A stretch of DNA of 64,000 nt, taken from the NCBI GenBank assembly GCA_014843695.1, contig CM026393.1:7164440-7228439 (forward strand), read 5' to 3'. Positions 31,939-41,939 of this stretch are shown in pieces. Source of the stretch: Archivesica marissinica (lineage: Eukaryota; Mollusca; Bivalvia; Venerida; Vesicomyidae). Below the pieces are notes generated by a model. It worked only from the letters and a program-made list of their open reading frames with translations. It ran no database searches and was not told the DNA's origin. Both the position numbers and the translations under genes were made by a program. Every line of letters begins with the position of its first letter. The first letter of the stretch is position 1.

Positions 31939-32690
31939 ACTATATCCATATCTGGACGTGCCGGTGTTACGGTAAGTTGCACTATATCCATATCTGGACG
32001 TGCCGGTGTTACGGTAAGTTGCACTATATCCATATCTGGACGTGCCGGTGTTACGGTAAGTTGAACTATATCCATATCTGGACGTGCCGGTGTTACGGTA
32101 AGTTGCACTATATCCATATCTGGACGTGCCGGTGTTACGGTAAGTTGAACTATATCCATATCTGGACGTGCCGGTGTTACGGTAAGTTGCACTATATCCA
32201 TATCTGGACGTGCCGGTGTTACGGTAAGTTGCACTATATCCATATCTGGACGTGCCGGTGTTACGGTAAGTTGAACTATATCCATATCTGGACGTGCCGG
32301 TGTTACGGTAAGTTGAACTATATCCATATCTGGACGTGCCGGTGTTACGGTAAGTTGAACTATATCCATATCTGGACGTGCCGGTGTTACGGTAAGTTGC
32401 ACTATATCCATATCTGGACGTGCCGGTGTTACGGTAAGTTGAACTATATCCATATCTGGACGTGCCGGTGTTACGGTAAGTTGAACTATATCCATATCTG
32501 GACGTGCCGGTGTTACGGTAAGTTGAACTATATCCATATCTGGACGTGCCGGTGTTACGGTAAGTTGAAGTATATCCATATCTGGACGTGCCGGTGTTAC
32601 GGTAAGTTGAACTATATCCATATCTGGACGTGCCGGTGTTACGGTAAGTTGAACTATATCCATATCTGGACGTGCCGGTGTTACGGTAAG
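31939..32690. repeat. 42-bp minisatellite, 18 copies
   Basis: Unit actatatccatatctggacg tgccggtgttacggtaagtt ga. The only frequent variant is ttgaac/ttgcac. Every unit contains acggtaagt, a near-consensus 5' splice site. No exon structure accompanies it. Confidence 0.93.
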
Positions 32691-32810
32691 ATGCACCACC
32701 CATCGTGATATTACTCAATTGAGCCGGTCGACTTGGTAGAAATATAGCATACCCTGTCAACAAGCCAAATAACACATACTTATTTGTATACCCATGTGTG
32801 CAGTGCAGTG

Positions 32811-33300
32811 GTATGGATCCAACGACTTCCGGACTAAATATACTACATACAACAGTATGGTACAACTTTACATACACCAGTATGGTACAACGTTACATAC
32901 AACAGTATGGTACAACGCTACATAAACCAGTATGGTACAACGTTGCATACAACAGTATGGTACAACGTTACATACACCAGTATGGTACAACGTTACATAC
33001 AACAGTATGGTACAACGCTACATACACCAGTATGGTACAACGTTGCATACACCATTATGGTACAACGTTACATACATCAGTATGGTACAATGTTACATAC
33101 ACCAGTATGGTACAACGTTACATACACCAGTATGGTACATCGTTACATACACCAGTATGGTACAACGTTACATACACCAGTATGGTACAACGTTACATAC
33201 AACAGTATGGTACAACGTTTGTACGCGTTTTGATATGGATCCAACGACTTCCGGACTAAATATACTACATACAACAGTATGGTACAACGTTTGTACGCGT
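32811..33300. repeat. 25-bp minisatellite flanked by a duplicated segment
   Basis: About 15 units of cagtatggtacaacgttaca tacac occupy 32845-33218. A flank (tatggatccaacgacttccg then gactaaatatactacatac) occurs both before (32812) and after (33234) the array. The phrase cgtttgtacgcgttttga occurs at 33216 and 33288. The array lies inside a larger duplicated unit. Confidence 0.85.
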
Positions 33301-33519
33301 TTTGAATATGGTGGTTTCCAAACGATACAGATGCATGTTCTACAGACAGTGTATATTTTGACAAATTACATTAATTCTGGATGTATGGCATACTTCCCTG
33401 TCTATTCACATGGTTTACATGAGCATATGCTCGTTATGCTTCACTTACGAGGTCCATTGAGGTATGCTATGCGGCGGTAGATTGCCTCCTCCACTCTAAA
33501 TTACTATCGCAGCAACTGT

Positions 33520-33718
33520 GCTTTACGTTTATTTATAACCGCTGTCCATATGAGCGACGCCTCCTGAAGAGATTAGTCATTTTAGATTGTTGGAGGATAG
33601 TGCAATGATACAGACAGACCCATTCCAGAGTCTCTGGTTCTTTTACGTGTACGGTTTACAGCACCGACACGAGACCTCGGTTTAGCGCCCCATCTGAAAG
33701 ACTGTTAATTTTATAGAG
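33520..33718 (-). mobile_element. SINE-C, 5'-truncated with 11-bp TSD
   Basis: Direct repeats gcagcaactgt at 33509-33519 and 33719-33729 bound a copy that has the SINE-C body and 3' hairpin tail but no tRNA head. Truncation at the 5' end with a complete duplication is the usual product of incomplete target-primed reverse transcription. Confidence 0.9.
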
Positions 33719-33821
33719 GCAGCAACTGTCAATGATTATCCGCTGTATATCTCCGTAACAGGTTTATATGTGAACTACAAAATTAATATAAAAGTAAAAG
33801 TAAAGTGTATTGTTTATTATA

Positions 33822-34052
33822 GTGTCACCCGTATTTAAAGGGCCAGCCATTTCTGACTTATGAGACACCTTTTTATGAACACGGGTACTTCCCGCATCCT
33901 ATGCTTGTATGCCAGACGCCAGGCTGGTAGGCAATCGGTAACTATCTGGCGGCTCATCAACCAGCAATATCAGATCTAACACCTGACGAGATTCGAACAT
34001 TCGACCCCCCGCTCCGTAGGCGGACGCCTTAACCACTATGCCACGGAGACGT
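33822..34052 (-). mobile_element. SINE-E, second copy
   Basis: Same layout as 17626-17868. The head has an A-box-like tggcatagtgg and tRNA-Arg-like ctacgga loop, and the B box is the plain gttcgaatctc. The other end is cctttaaatacgggtgacac. Confidence 0.8.
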
Positions 34053-34114
34053 ATATAATAGATATATACTGGAACCTGTGGACGACTGTGATACACAACA
34101 CAGTAAATGAAGGA

Positions 34115-34172
34115 TGATGATGATGATTGAGCTTATTTACCCTCGCCTCCGGCGAACCATGTGGGCGAGCGT
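34115..34172 (-). mobile_element. element H, 58-bp tail-only insertion
   Basis: Flanked by perfect 11-bp direct repeats taaatgaagga (34104-34114 and 34173-34183). The inserted DNA is only the element H 3' hairpin (stem ctcgcc/ggcgag around an acatggttcgccg loop), ggtaaataagc and a short tcatca tail. It shows where the RNA 3' end lies and that reverse transcription can stop right after the hairpin. Confidence 0.85.
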
Positions 34173-34232
34173 TAAATGAAGGACACCGGGGCCCGATGTT
34201 TTAAAGCTTTTCTCAAATCTCAAACTCGAGTG

Positions 34233-34235
<3 letters not shown>

Positions 34236-34268
<33 letters not shown>
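34236..34268. repeat. (TTGA)n microsatellite
   Basis: Eight copies of the tetranucleotide attg/ttga, interrupted only at the ends. Confidence 0.9.
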
Positions 34269-34852
34269 CCGAGATTTAATCATGAGCTTGTGACGGCTAT
34301 ATTGAGATTGGAGAACAGTAGTATAACCGCCCGGCCTTCAGTCGCCCCCAGTCAATCTCATTTCTCGTCACTTGTTAACATATCATCCTAAGTTTGCGAC
34401 AAAACTAATTAGAACTACTACGCTGGCACACTTATGGATTGAATTGTGTGGAATTTGGCTATTCTATGTCATTTTCAGAATAGGTTTCAAGTTTCAAATG
34501 TATTGGCATAATCAGCAACTATATTGCCTTTGGCCATTAACAACGATAGAAGTATGGCAAAGACATCACAACACATGGTACATACGTGCATATATAAACA
34601 CATACAATACATTTAAGAAACAGTCGTAATGTTCAGGGTATTACTACATAATGACATTGCTTCTTTGATGTACTTACAAACATTAAAACGTTATCAAATA
34701 ATTTGTATTTATGAATGACATGATATATATAAATTTATGTATTGATGGCCATGTTATGTAGCCCAAATATGTCAATCTTATATCCCTGTATTTTTCACAA
34801 CATAGGCAAGTACATGGTATCACATGGACAGGTGATTGTTGATCGAATACAG
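34269..34852. other. no gene recognised
   Basis: AT-rich. A frame at 34372-34629 (85 aa) has no recognisable domain and no codon pattern that sets it apart. Confidence 0.45.
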
Positions 34853-35275
34853 CTCTTATATTCATCCGTAAAACAATGTTCTGATAATGATCAAATTTCA
34901 ATTAACTCTTTCAGCGCCGAATAAATTCAAAGCAATGTGCAAACAACATAGATCCAGCGTTACTCCGCAGCTGATCAGGATCTATGTTGTTTGCTACTCG
35001 GACAGCTGCTTCAGCTCCACTGTCTGTATAGCAATCAGCATATAGCCTGATCAGACGACACGTTCTGTTCTGTTTGAGCGGGTTATAGGCTATTTGCAAA
35101 GGCGCTTTAATGCGACATTGGCTGTGAAAGAGTTAAAAGTAAGACATCGTGCAGCCAATACATTTTTGCACATTTTGGTACCAAATGTGCCTCTATTGCT
35201 TCTATAGATCTATATAAGTATAGCATTCTCCCTCTAACCAAGCCAAGTGCACACTCTCTTTTCCGTGTGAGTATA
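34853..35275. mobile_element. MITE M2, second copy, left end lost
   Basis: Matches the M2 interior and right terminus from ttctgataatgatcaaattt to tctaaccaag...tgtgcacac-like sequence and ttttccgtgtgagtata. The right terminus has a 4-bp insertion and a few changes relative to 24673-24710. The left 38-bp terminus is absent. A 227-bp element is inserted at the single internal TTAA. Confidence 0.85.
34906..35132. mobile_element. TTAA-targeted (piggyBac-type) MITE nested in M2
   Basis: The insert begins ctctttcagcgcc and ends ggctgtgaaagag (inverted termini of about 8 bp). It is flanked by TTAA at 34902-34905 and 35133-35136. M2 copy 1 has the empty site with a single TTAA at 24566-24569. A 17-bp arm gcaaacaacatagatcc (34938) pairs perfectly with ggatctatgttgtttgc (34978) inside it. 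TTAA duplication is typical of the piggyBac superfamily. No transposase is present. Confidence 0.88.
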
Positions 35276-35338
35276 TAATAACAATGATGCTGTATTGGAC
35301 AATTCGAGTATCAGCGATTCCAAATGTAATTCTAAATA

Positions 35339-35554
35339 ACTAGTGACAATCACTGATAGATAATATGTTGTGTCACCTTAGAATATCAACACTGTAGTAC
35401 ATGCTAATAAACTAGTGACAATCACTGATAGATAATATGTTGTGTCACCTTAGAATATCAACACTGTAGTACATGCTAATAAACCAGTGACAATCACTGA
35501 TAGATAATATGTTGTGTCACCTTAGAATATCAACACTGTAGTACATGCTAATAA
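35339..35554. repeat. 72-bp tandem repeat, 3 copies
   Basis: Three almost identical 72-bp units starting actagtgacaatcactgata at 35339, 35411 and 35483. Confidence 0.92.
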
Positions 35555-35930
35555 ACACATCACAAATTAGTATCCAATCCATTACTCTATGCTGTCATCT
35601 TTGTTGTATTCTGGTATAATATATCATACTAACCAATGTTATAGGTATTATAGAATGACTGTATTGTCTACCCCTGAATTGGTGATGTCCATTTCCGAAA
35701 GATGGCGTTTCTGACAACGCTATTTTCAGGAATGACTGCGGATTTATCGAACCTGTTAGTGCTCGGAAATTTAATCATCCGCATTGTTGTCAGTTAGATC
35801 ATACATCAAACAACTCTACAAGAATTTGAATAGTTCCTTTAAGAATGCAAATTTAATGAATAACATTTAGTTGATGTGTGACAGACACAGACACCGTGTT
35901 CAAACGACATGTCACATCGCATTGCTAGTG
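35555..35930. other. no gene recognised
   Basis: Unique sequence between the 72-bp and 77-bp repeats. No domain or shared repeat noticed. Confidence 0.45.
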
Positions 35931-36227
35931 ACATACGGGCTATTATGAGTCTGCACGTAGTAACAAGTGTATGTCCCAATGACGACATTGCATTGCTATA
36001 TATAGTGACATACGGGTTATTAGGAGTCTGCAAGTAGTAACAAGTGTATGTCCCAATGACGACATTGTATTGCTATATATAGTGACATACGGGTTATTAG
36101 GAGTCTGCAAGTAGTAACAAGTGTGTGTCCCAATGACGACATTGCATTGCTATATATAGTGACATACGGGCTATTAGGAGTCTGCAAGTAGTAACAAGTG
36201 TATGTCCCAATGACGACATTGCATTGT
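35931..36227. repeat. 77-bp tandem repeat, 4 copies
   Basis: Units begin gacatacgggctattatgag at 35931, 36008, 36085 and 36162. The last one ends where the T36 fragment begins. Confidence 0.9.
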
Positions 36228-36231
36228 ATGT

Positions 36232-36311
36232 AACTATGTATTTATATAGTTATTGTTTTTCATGTAAAACATACCTATCCGAAGTGTGCGTTTTCTATGT
36301 CATCTAGTATA
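36232..36311 (-). mobile_element. T36 left-end fragment
   Basis: On the minus strand: tatactagatgacatagaaa then acgcacacttcggataggta, followed by the T36 core start acatgaaaaacaataactat. It contains a single copy of the 36-bp-related terminus and no array, so the terminus exists independently of the tandem expansion. Confidence 0.82.
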
Positions 36312-36418
36312 GTTTATTTCAAACAATACATATACAAATATACATTTTACACACACTTTGTATACATGAATGAAAAAAGGATTAGAACCGAAAGCTTATA
36401 GAGATCTTGTGTGCTTTA

Positions 36419-36560
36419 CGTTTATTTATCGTCGCTACCGGTTGCCCATATGAGCGACGCCTCCTGAAGAGATTATGAGCGACGCCTCATGAAGAGATTA
36501 TGAGCGACGCCTCATGAAGAGATTATGAGCGACGCGAAGAGATTAGGCATTTTAGAAGAT
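36419..36560 (-). mobile_element. SINE-C tail with internal 25-bp amplification
   Basis: The 3' hairpin and aataaacgt end are intact. The adjacent 25-bp segment (gattatgagcgacgcctcat gaaga on the plus strand) is repeated, giving four partial or complete copies at 36460-36545. The remainder of the SINE toward the head is missing. Confidence 0.85.
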
Positions 36561-37160
36561 AGCGGTCTTCTCCTGTGGCAAAGTGTTTATTGCAGTTATG
36601 ATATGGCAGTGTTGTAATATTTTTTATAATTTTCACTATTAATTTCAATTTGAAATAATGGTAAATAAACAGTAAATGAGAATAGTAATAAGATAACGAG
36701 ATTATTAAGGCGAAACAACTACATATAGTCTTACTACTTCTTCTTCTTCTTCTTCTTCATAATAGTAATTGATTGAGCAACATACTACACAAGGGACGTA
36801 ACTGACGTGAGTCACTGTAACGTAAGGGAAATAACTCGCTAAATGAACAATATTGCCAGAGTTGTCCCCCGCAACCTGTCTCATTTTAAATTAATAATCC
36901 TTACCTTAAAATCGCAATAAGATAACAACATAGTACATTTATGAATGCAATGTATGTAAATAACTTGCAATGTCCTTAGATGTAGGCTGCATTTCCTTAT
37001 CAAAATGCTATCAAAATTCCATTAATACTTTAATAGGATGCACAACGAAATGAACACACAATGAGTCACACAGTCAAGCGAAACGAATAGCCTGGGAACA
37101 GGCGTTGATATATATTTGCCTGGTCAGTCATATAAATATATTTTAACACCGAGAACATTA
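36561..37160. other. no gene recognised
   Basis: AT-rich, with a short (CTT)n run at about 36740. No coding or repeat feature supported. Confidence 0.45.
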
Positions 37161-37590
37161 ATGGTGATGGATTCCGTCAGGAATGAGGTCTCACATTACC
37201 TCTTCTCTCTCCCTCGTGGTGATGGATTCCGTCAGGAATGAGGTTTCACATTGCCTCCTCTCTCTCCCTCGTGGTGATGGATTCCGTCAGGAATGAGGTT
37301 TCACATTGCCTCTTCTCTCCATCATGGCGATATGGATTCCGCCAGGAATGAGGTTTCACATTGCCTCTTCTCTCCATCATGGCGATATGGATTCCGCCAG
37401 GAATGCGGTTTCACAGTGCCTCCTCTCTCTCCATCATGGCGATATGGATTCCGCCAGGAATGCGGTTTCACAGTGCCTCCTCTCTCTCCATCATGGCGAT
37501 ATGGATTCCGCCAGGAATGCGGTCTCGCGAGCGATTAATATAATAGTGTACGAACTTGTTTCGCAATCGAGCTAAAACACATTTGTATTA
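37161..37590 (+). repeat. minisatellite made of SINE-B body units, then SINE-B tail
   Basis: Seven units of 53-57 bp, each containing ggattccgtcaggaatgagg and cacattgcctcttctctctc, i.e. the SINE-B body segment, run from 37161 to about 37515. The last unit continues into a SINE-B tail (cgagcgattaatataa, cgcaatcgagct, acatttgtattaact). No tRNA head is present. The two halves use slightly different unit types (gtggtgatgg versus atggcgatatgg). Confidence 0.9.
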
Positions 37591-38140
37591 ACTATTAACT
37601 CGTTGTGTAATGGAATACTATTATTACATGTACATGCTTACAAGAAAACCAGCAACTTCCCCGTGTACACAGTTCAACACGCATCCAATCCCCGCCGCCT
37701 CACAGGAAACAATAACAGCTTTGTTACTGGCTACTCTCGATGGATATTCTTGCTATTTGACAGAATGACGTATGGCATTATCCCAATTCATCTGACATAT
37801 ATTTTAATGACGTTTGACATTTTGCCAGTTTTACAAATATATCCTTATCGTTATGTATTACAAAGTGTAACATTGATCTTGGTATTAAAATAAAACACGT
37901 GAATGAGGTGTCTTTAATTAATACATTGTCATAATGTTTGTAATATAAAAGGAGATTCCGGGAAATTTCGTTTGATTTCATTTAAGATAAATGTTCAAAG
38001 ATTGTTTAGAAAAGAAATCAACGGTTACGTTTGTGTGTCTGTTTTATATTCCACTATTGGGAGATTCCAACAGTAAGTTACCAAAGATATAATAATTCAA
38101 GTATTGCCGGTTATATTTATAAAACTACAGTCTAAATGAT
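37591..38140. other. no gene recognised
   Basis: AT-rich. Short frames at 37603-37893 (plus) and 37778-37981 (minus) overlap and have no identifiable content. Confidence 0.45.
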
Positions 38141-39362
38141 GTACTGGTCCAACGTGCCATGTTATCGCCCTACGTTCCATGTTCTCGTCCTACGTTCCAT
38201 GTTCTCGCCCTACGTTCCATGTTCTCGCCCTACGTTACATGTTCTAGCCCTACGTTCCATGTTCTCGCCCTACGTTCCATGTACTCGTCCCACGTTCGGT
38301 GTTCTCGCCCTACGTTCCATGTTCTCGTCCTACGTTCCATGTACTCGTCCCTCGTTCCATGTACTCGTCCCACGTTCCATGTACTCGTCCCACGTTCCAT
38401 GTACTGGTCCCACGTTCCATGTACTCGTCCCACGTTCCATGTACTCGTCCCACGTTCCATGTACTCGTCCCACGTTCCATGTTCTCGTCCTACGTTCCAA
38501 GTTCTCGTCCTACGTTCCATGTACTCGTCCCTCGTTCCATGTACTCGTCCCTCGTCCCACGTTCCATGTACTCGTCCCACGTTCCATGTTCTCGTCCTAC
38601 GTTCCATGTACTCGTCCCACGTTCCATGTACTCGTCCCTCGTCCCACGTTCCATGTACTCGTCCCACGTTCCATGTACTCGTCCCACGTTCCATGTACTC
38701 GTCCCACGTTCCATGTACTCGTGCCACGTTCCATATACTCGTCCCACGTTCCATGTTCTCGTGCCACGTTCCATGTACTCGTGCCACGTTCCATGTACTC
38801 GTCCCACGTTCCGTGTACTCGTCCCACGTTCCATGTACTCGTGCCACGTTCCATATACTCGTCCCACGTTCCATGTTCTCGTGCCACGTTCCATGTACTC
38901 GTGCCACGTTCCATGTACTCGTCCCACGTTCCATGTACTCGTGCCACATTCCATATACTCGTCCCACGTTCCATGTTCTCGTGCCACGTTCCATGTACTC
39001 GTGCCACATTCCATATACTCGTCCCACGTTCCATGTTCTCGTGCCACGTTCCATGTACTCGTGCCACGTTCCATGTACTCGTGCCACGTTCCATGTACTC
39101 GTCCCACGTTCCATGTACTCGTGCCACATTCCATATACTCGTCCCACGTTCCATGTTCTCGTGCCACGTTCCATGTACTCGTGCCACGTTCCATGTACTC
39201 GTGCCACGTTCCATGTACTCGTCCCACGTTCCATGTACTCGTGCCACGTTCCATGTACTCGTGCCACGTTCCATGTTCTCGTGCCACGTTCCATGTACTC
39301 GTCCCACGTTCCATGTACTCGTGCCACGTTCCATGTACTCGTGCCACGTTTCATGTTCTCGT
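38141..39362. repeat. 20-bp minisatellite with 60-bp trimer organisation
   Basis: About 61 copies of tactcgtcccacgttccatg. Variants gtccc/gtgcc/gccct, tact/ttct and acgtt/acatt combine into a 60-bp trimer that recurs at 38941, 39001 and 39121. The left third (38141-38340) is a distinct subfamily with gttctcgccctacg. Long open frames on both strands are artefacts. Confidence 0.93.
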
Positions 39363-39498
39363 GCCGACACGTTGACGACTGTGATGATGGATACACCAGT
39401 TTAATTGATAAGACGTTGTTTTGTTTTGTCAAATGCAGACAAATAAATGAGATATTAGCATTAGATTATACTACAGTATTGATTGCGAATGAAACTTC

Positions 39499-39577
39499 AA
39501 CCATTTATATTAATCGCTCTCGTTGGCACAGATGAAAGCGTATACTATGTGGTCATTTATGTGGGAGGAAACCGTGC
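39499..39577 (-). mobile_element. SINE-A 3' fragment
   Basis: Contains only the SINE-A part ttaatcgctctcgttggcac through gtgggaggaaaccg (seen on the plus strand), lacking head and terminal tail. Confidence 0.75.
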
Positions 39578-39770
39578 ATTATAGGGATATTGTGTTTGTT
39601 TCATTAAGAAATAAATGATACATCATGTACGTTAAGTGCAGGACATGCTCCGGAAGCTATGAGAAATATTAATCTAGGAAAATATTGCTAATTCGCGCGC
39701 AAAACAGTCAATCGCACGTCAGCCATCGTTTCTTTGTTCGTTTGTTCTGTTTTTGTTTTTTGTTGTTTTT

Positions 39771-40020
39771 TTAAACTTTATTTATTTTACAACGATTGCG
39801 AAGCAAGTTTTTTAACAACTTATATTAATCACTCTCGTTGGCACGGATGAAAGCGTAAATGTGGTCATTCTTGTGGGAGGAAACCGGTGTACCCGGAGAA
39901 AATCCATCTGTCCAATCTGGCGACCACCGTGCCATCTCACATACTTCCCGGTCCGAGGATCGAACACGGGTTGCATTGGTGAGAAGCGAGCGCGCTAACC
40001 ACTGCGCTAACATCGGACAG
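39771..40020 (-). mobile_element. SINE-A, full length
   Basis: On the minus strand: head ctgtccgatgttagcgcagt (A box tagcgcagtgg), B box tgttcgatcctcgg, body and A/B-type tail ending aataaataaagtttaa. Its 5' end continues directly into a 21-bp array made of the same starting bases. Confidence 0.9.
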
Positions 40021-40209
40021 CCTACCTAGTACATCGGACAGCCTACCTAGTACATCGGACAGCCTACCTAGTACATCGGACAGCCTACCTAGTACATCGG
40101 ACAGCCTACCTAGTACATCGGACAGCCTACCTAGTACATCGGACAGCCTACCTAGTACATCGGACAGCCTACCTAGTAATCGGACAGCCTACCTAGTACA
40201 TCGGACAGC
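40011..40209. repeat. 21-bp minisatellite seeded at a SINE-A 5' end
   Basis: About 9.5 copies of catcggacagcctacctagt a. The first ten bases, catcggacag, are the first ten bases of the adjoining SINE-A, and cctacctagta is flank. One unit lacks two bases at 40178. Confidence 0.9.
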
Positions 40210-40389
40210 TCGGTGTGTTCTGTTTATCACAAGTTACAAACGTACATGCAAACAACAAAATGAAATGTCTACACTTATATATATACACTGGTCTACACAT
40301 ACACTAGTCTACACATACACTGGTCATTTAACTATATATGTCCGCCATTGTTGTAACACGAATGTTGAGCAGTTTGTATCTACACACAT

Positions 40390-40939
40390 ATTCACATCGT
40401 TCCGAAGTCTCTAACTGCCCACATCCTCGCCTGGTTATTCACATCGTTCCGCAGTCTCTAACTGCCCACATCCTCGCCTGGTCATTCACATCGTTCCGCA
40501 GTCTCTAACTGCCCACATCCTCGCCTGGTCATTCACATCGTTCCGCAGTCTCTAACTGCCCACATCCTCGCCTGGTCATTCACATCGTTCCGCAGTCTCT
40601 AACTGCCCACATCCTCGCCTGGTCATTCACATCGTTCCGCAGTCTCTAACTGCCCACATCCTCGCCTGGTCATTCACATCGTTCCGCAGTCTCTAACTGC
40701 CCACATCCTCGCCTGGTCATTCACATCGTTCCGCAGTCTCTAACTGCCCACATCCTCGCCTGGTCATTCACATCGTTCCGCAGTCTCTAACTGCCCACAT
40801 CCTCGCCTGGTCATTCACATCGTTCCGCAGTCTCTAACTGCCCACATCCTCGCCTGGTCATTCACATCGTTCCGCAGTCTCTAACTGCCCACATCCTCGC
40901 CTGGTCATTCACATCGTTCCGCAGTCTCTAACTGCCCAC
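40390..40939. repeat. 47-bp minisatellite, runs into gap
   Basis: About 11.7 visible copies of cattcacatcgttccgcagt ctctaactgcccacatcctc gcctggt, almost identical apart from the first. Interrupted by a 1000-N gap, after which a different array begins. Confidence 0.93.
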
Positions 40940-41939
40940 NNNNNNNNNNNNNNNNNNNNNNNNNNNNNNNNNNNNNNNNNNNNNNNNNNNNNNNNNNNNN
41001 NNNNNNNNNNNNNNNNNNNNNNNNNNNNNNNNNNNNNNNNNNNNNNNNNNNNNNNNNNNNNNNNNNNNNNNNNNNNNNNNNNNNNNNNNNNNNNNNNNNN
41101 NNNNNNNNNNNNNNNNNNNNNNNNNNNNNNNNNNNNNNNNNNNNNNNNNNNNNNNNNNNNNNNNNNNNNNNNNNNNNNNNNNNNNNNNNNNNNNNNNNNN
41201 NNNNNNNNNNNNNNNNNNNNNNNNNNNNNNNNNNNNNNNNNNNNNNNNNNNNNNNNNNNNNNNNNNNNNNNNNNNNNNNNNNNNNNNNNNNNNNNNNNNN
41301 NNNNNNNNNNNNNNNNNNNNNNNNNNNNNNNNNNNNNNNNNNNNNNNNNNNNNNNNNNNNNNNNNNNNNNNNNNNNNNNNNNNNNNNNNNNNNNNNNNNN
41401 NNNNNNNNNNNNNNNNNNNNNNNNNNNNNNNNNNNNNNNNNNNNNNNNNNNNNNNNNNNNNNNNNNNNNNNNNNNNNNNNNNNNNNNNNNNNNNNNNNNN
41501 NNNNNNNNNNNNNNNNNNNNNNNNNNNNNNNNNNNNNNNNNNNNNNNNNNNNNNNNNNNNNNNNNNNNNNNNNNNNNNNNNNNNNNNNNNNNNNNNNNNN
41601 NNNNNNNNNNNNNNNNNNNNNNNNNNNNNNNNNNNNNNNNNNNNNNNNNNNNNNNNNNNNNNNNNNNNNNNNNNNNNNNNNNNNNNNNNNNNNNNNNNNN
41701 NNNNNNNNNNNNNNNNNNNNNNNNNNNNNNNNNNNNNNNNNNNNNNNNNNNNNNNNNNNNNNNNNNNNNNNNNNNNNNNNNNNNNNNNNNNNNNNNNNNN
41801 NNNNNNNNNNNNNNNNNNNNNNNNNNNNNNNNNNNNNNNNNNNNNNNNNNNNNNNNNNNNNNNNNNNNNNNNNNNNNNNNNNNNNNNNNNNNNNNNNNNN
41901 NNNNNNNNNNNNNNNNNNNNNNNNNNNNNNNNNNNNNNN
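40940..41939. other. assembly gap of exactly 1000 N
   Basis: The left neighbour is the 47-bp array and the right neighbour the 61-bp array, so the gap hides the junction of two different satellites and possibly more. Confidence 0.99.

Noticed and set aside
31905..32877. Frames of 243-313 aa with Cys/Tyr or Thr/Arg/Tyr repeats
   Set aside because: 42-bp array. Three overlapping frames on opposite strands are equally open.
38136..39535. Frames up to 458 aa on both strands
   Set aside because: 20-bp repeat giving cycling frames on both strands, with no protein signature.
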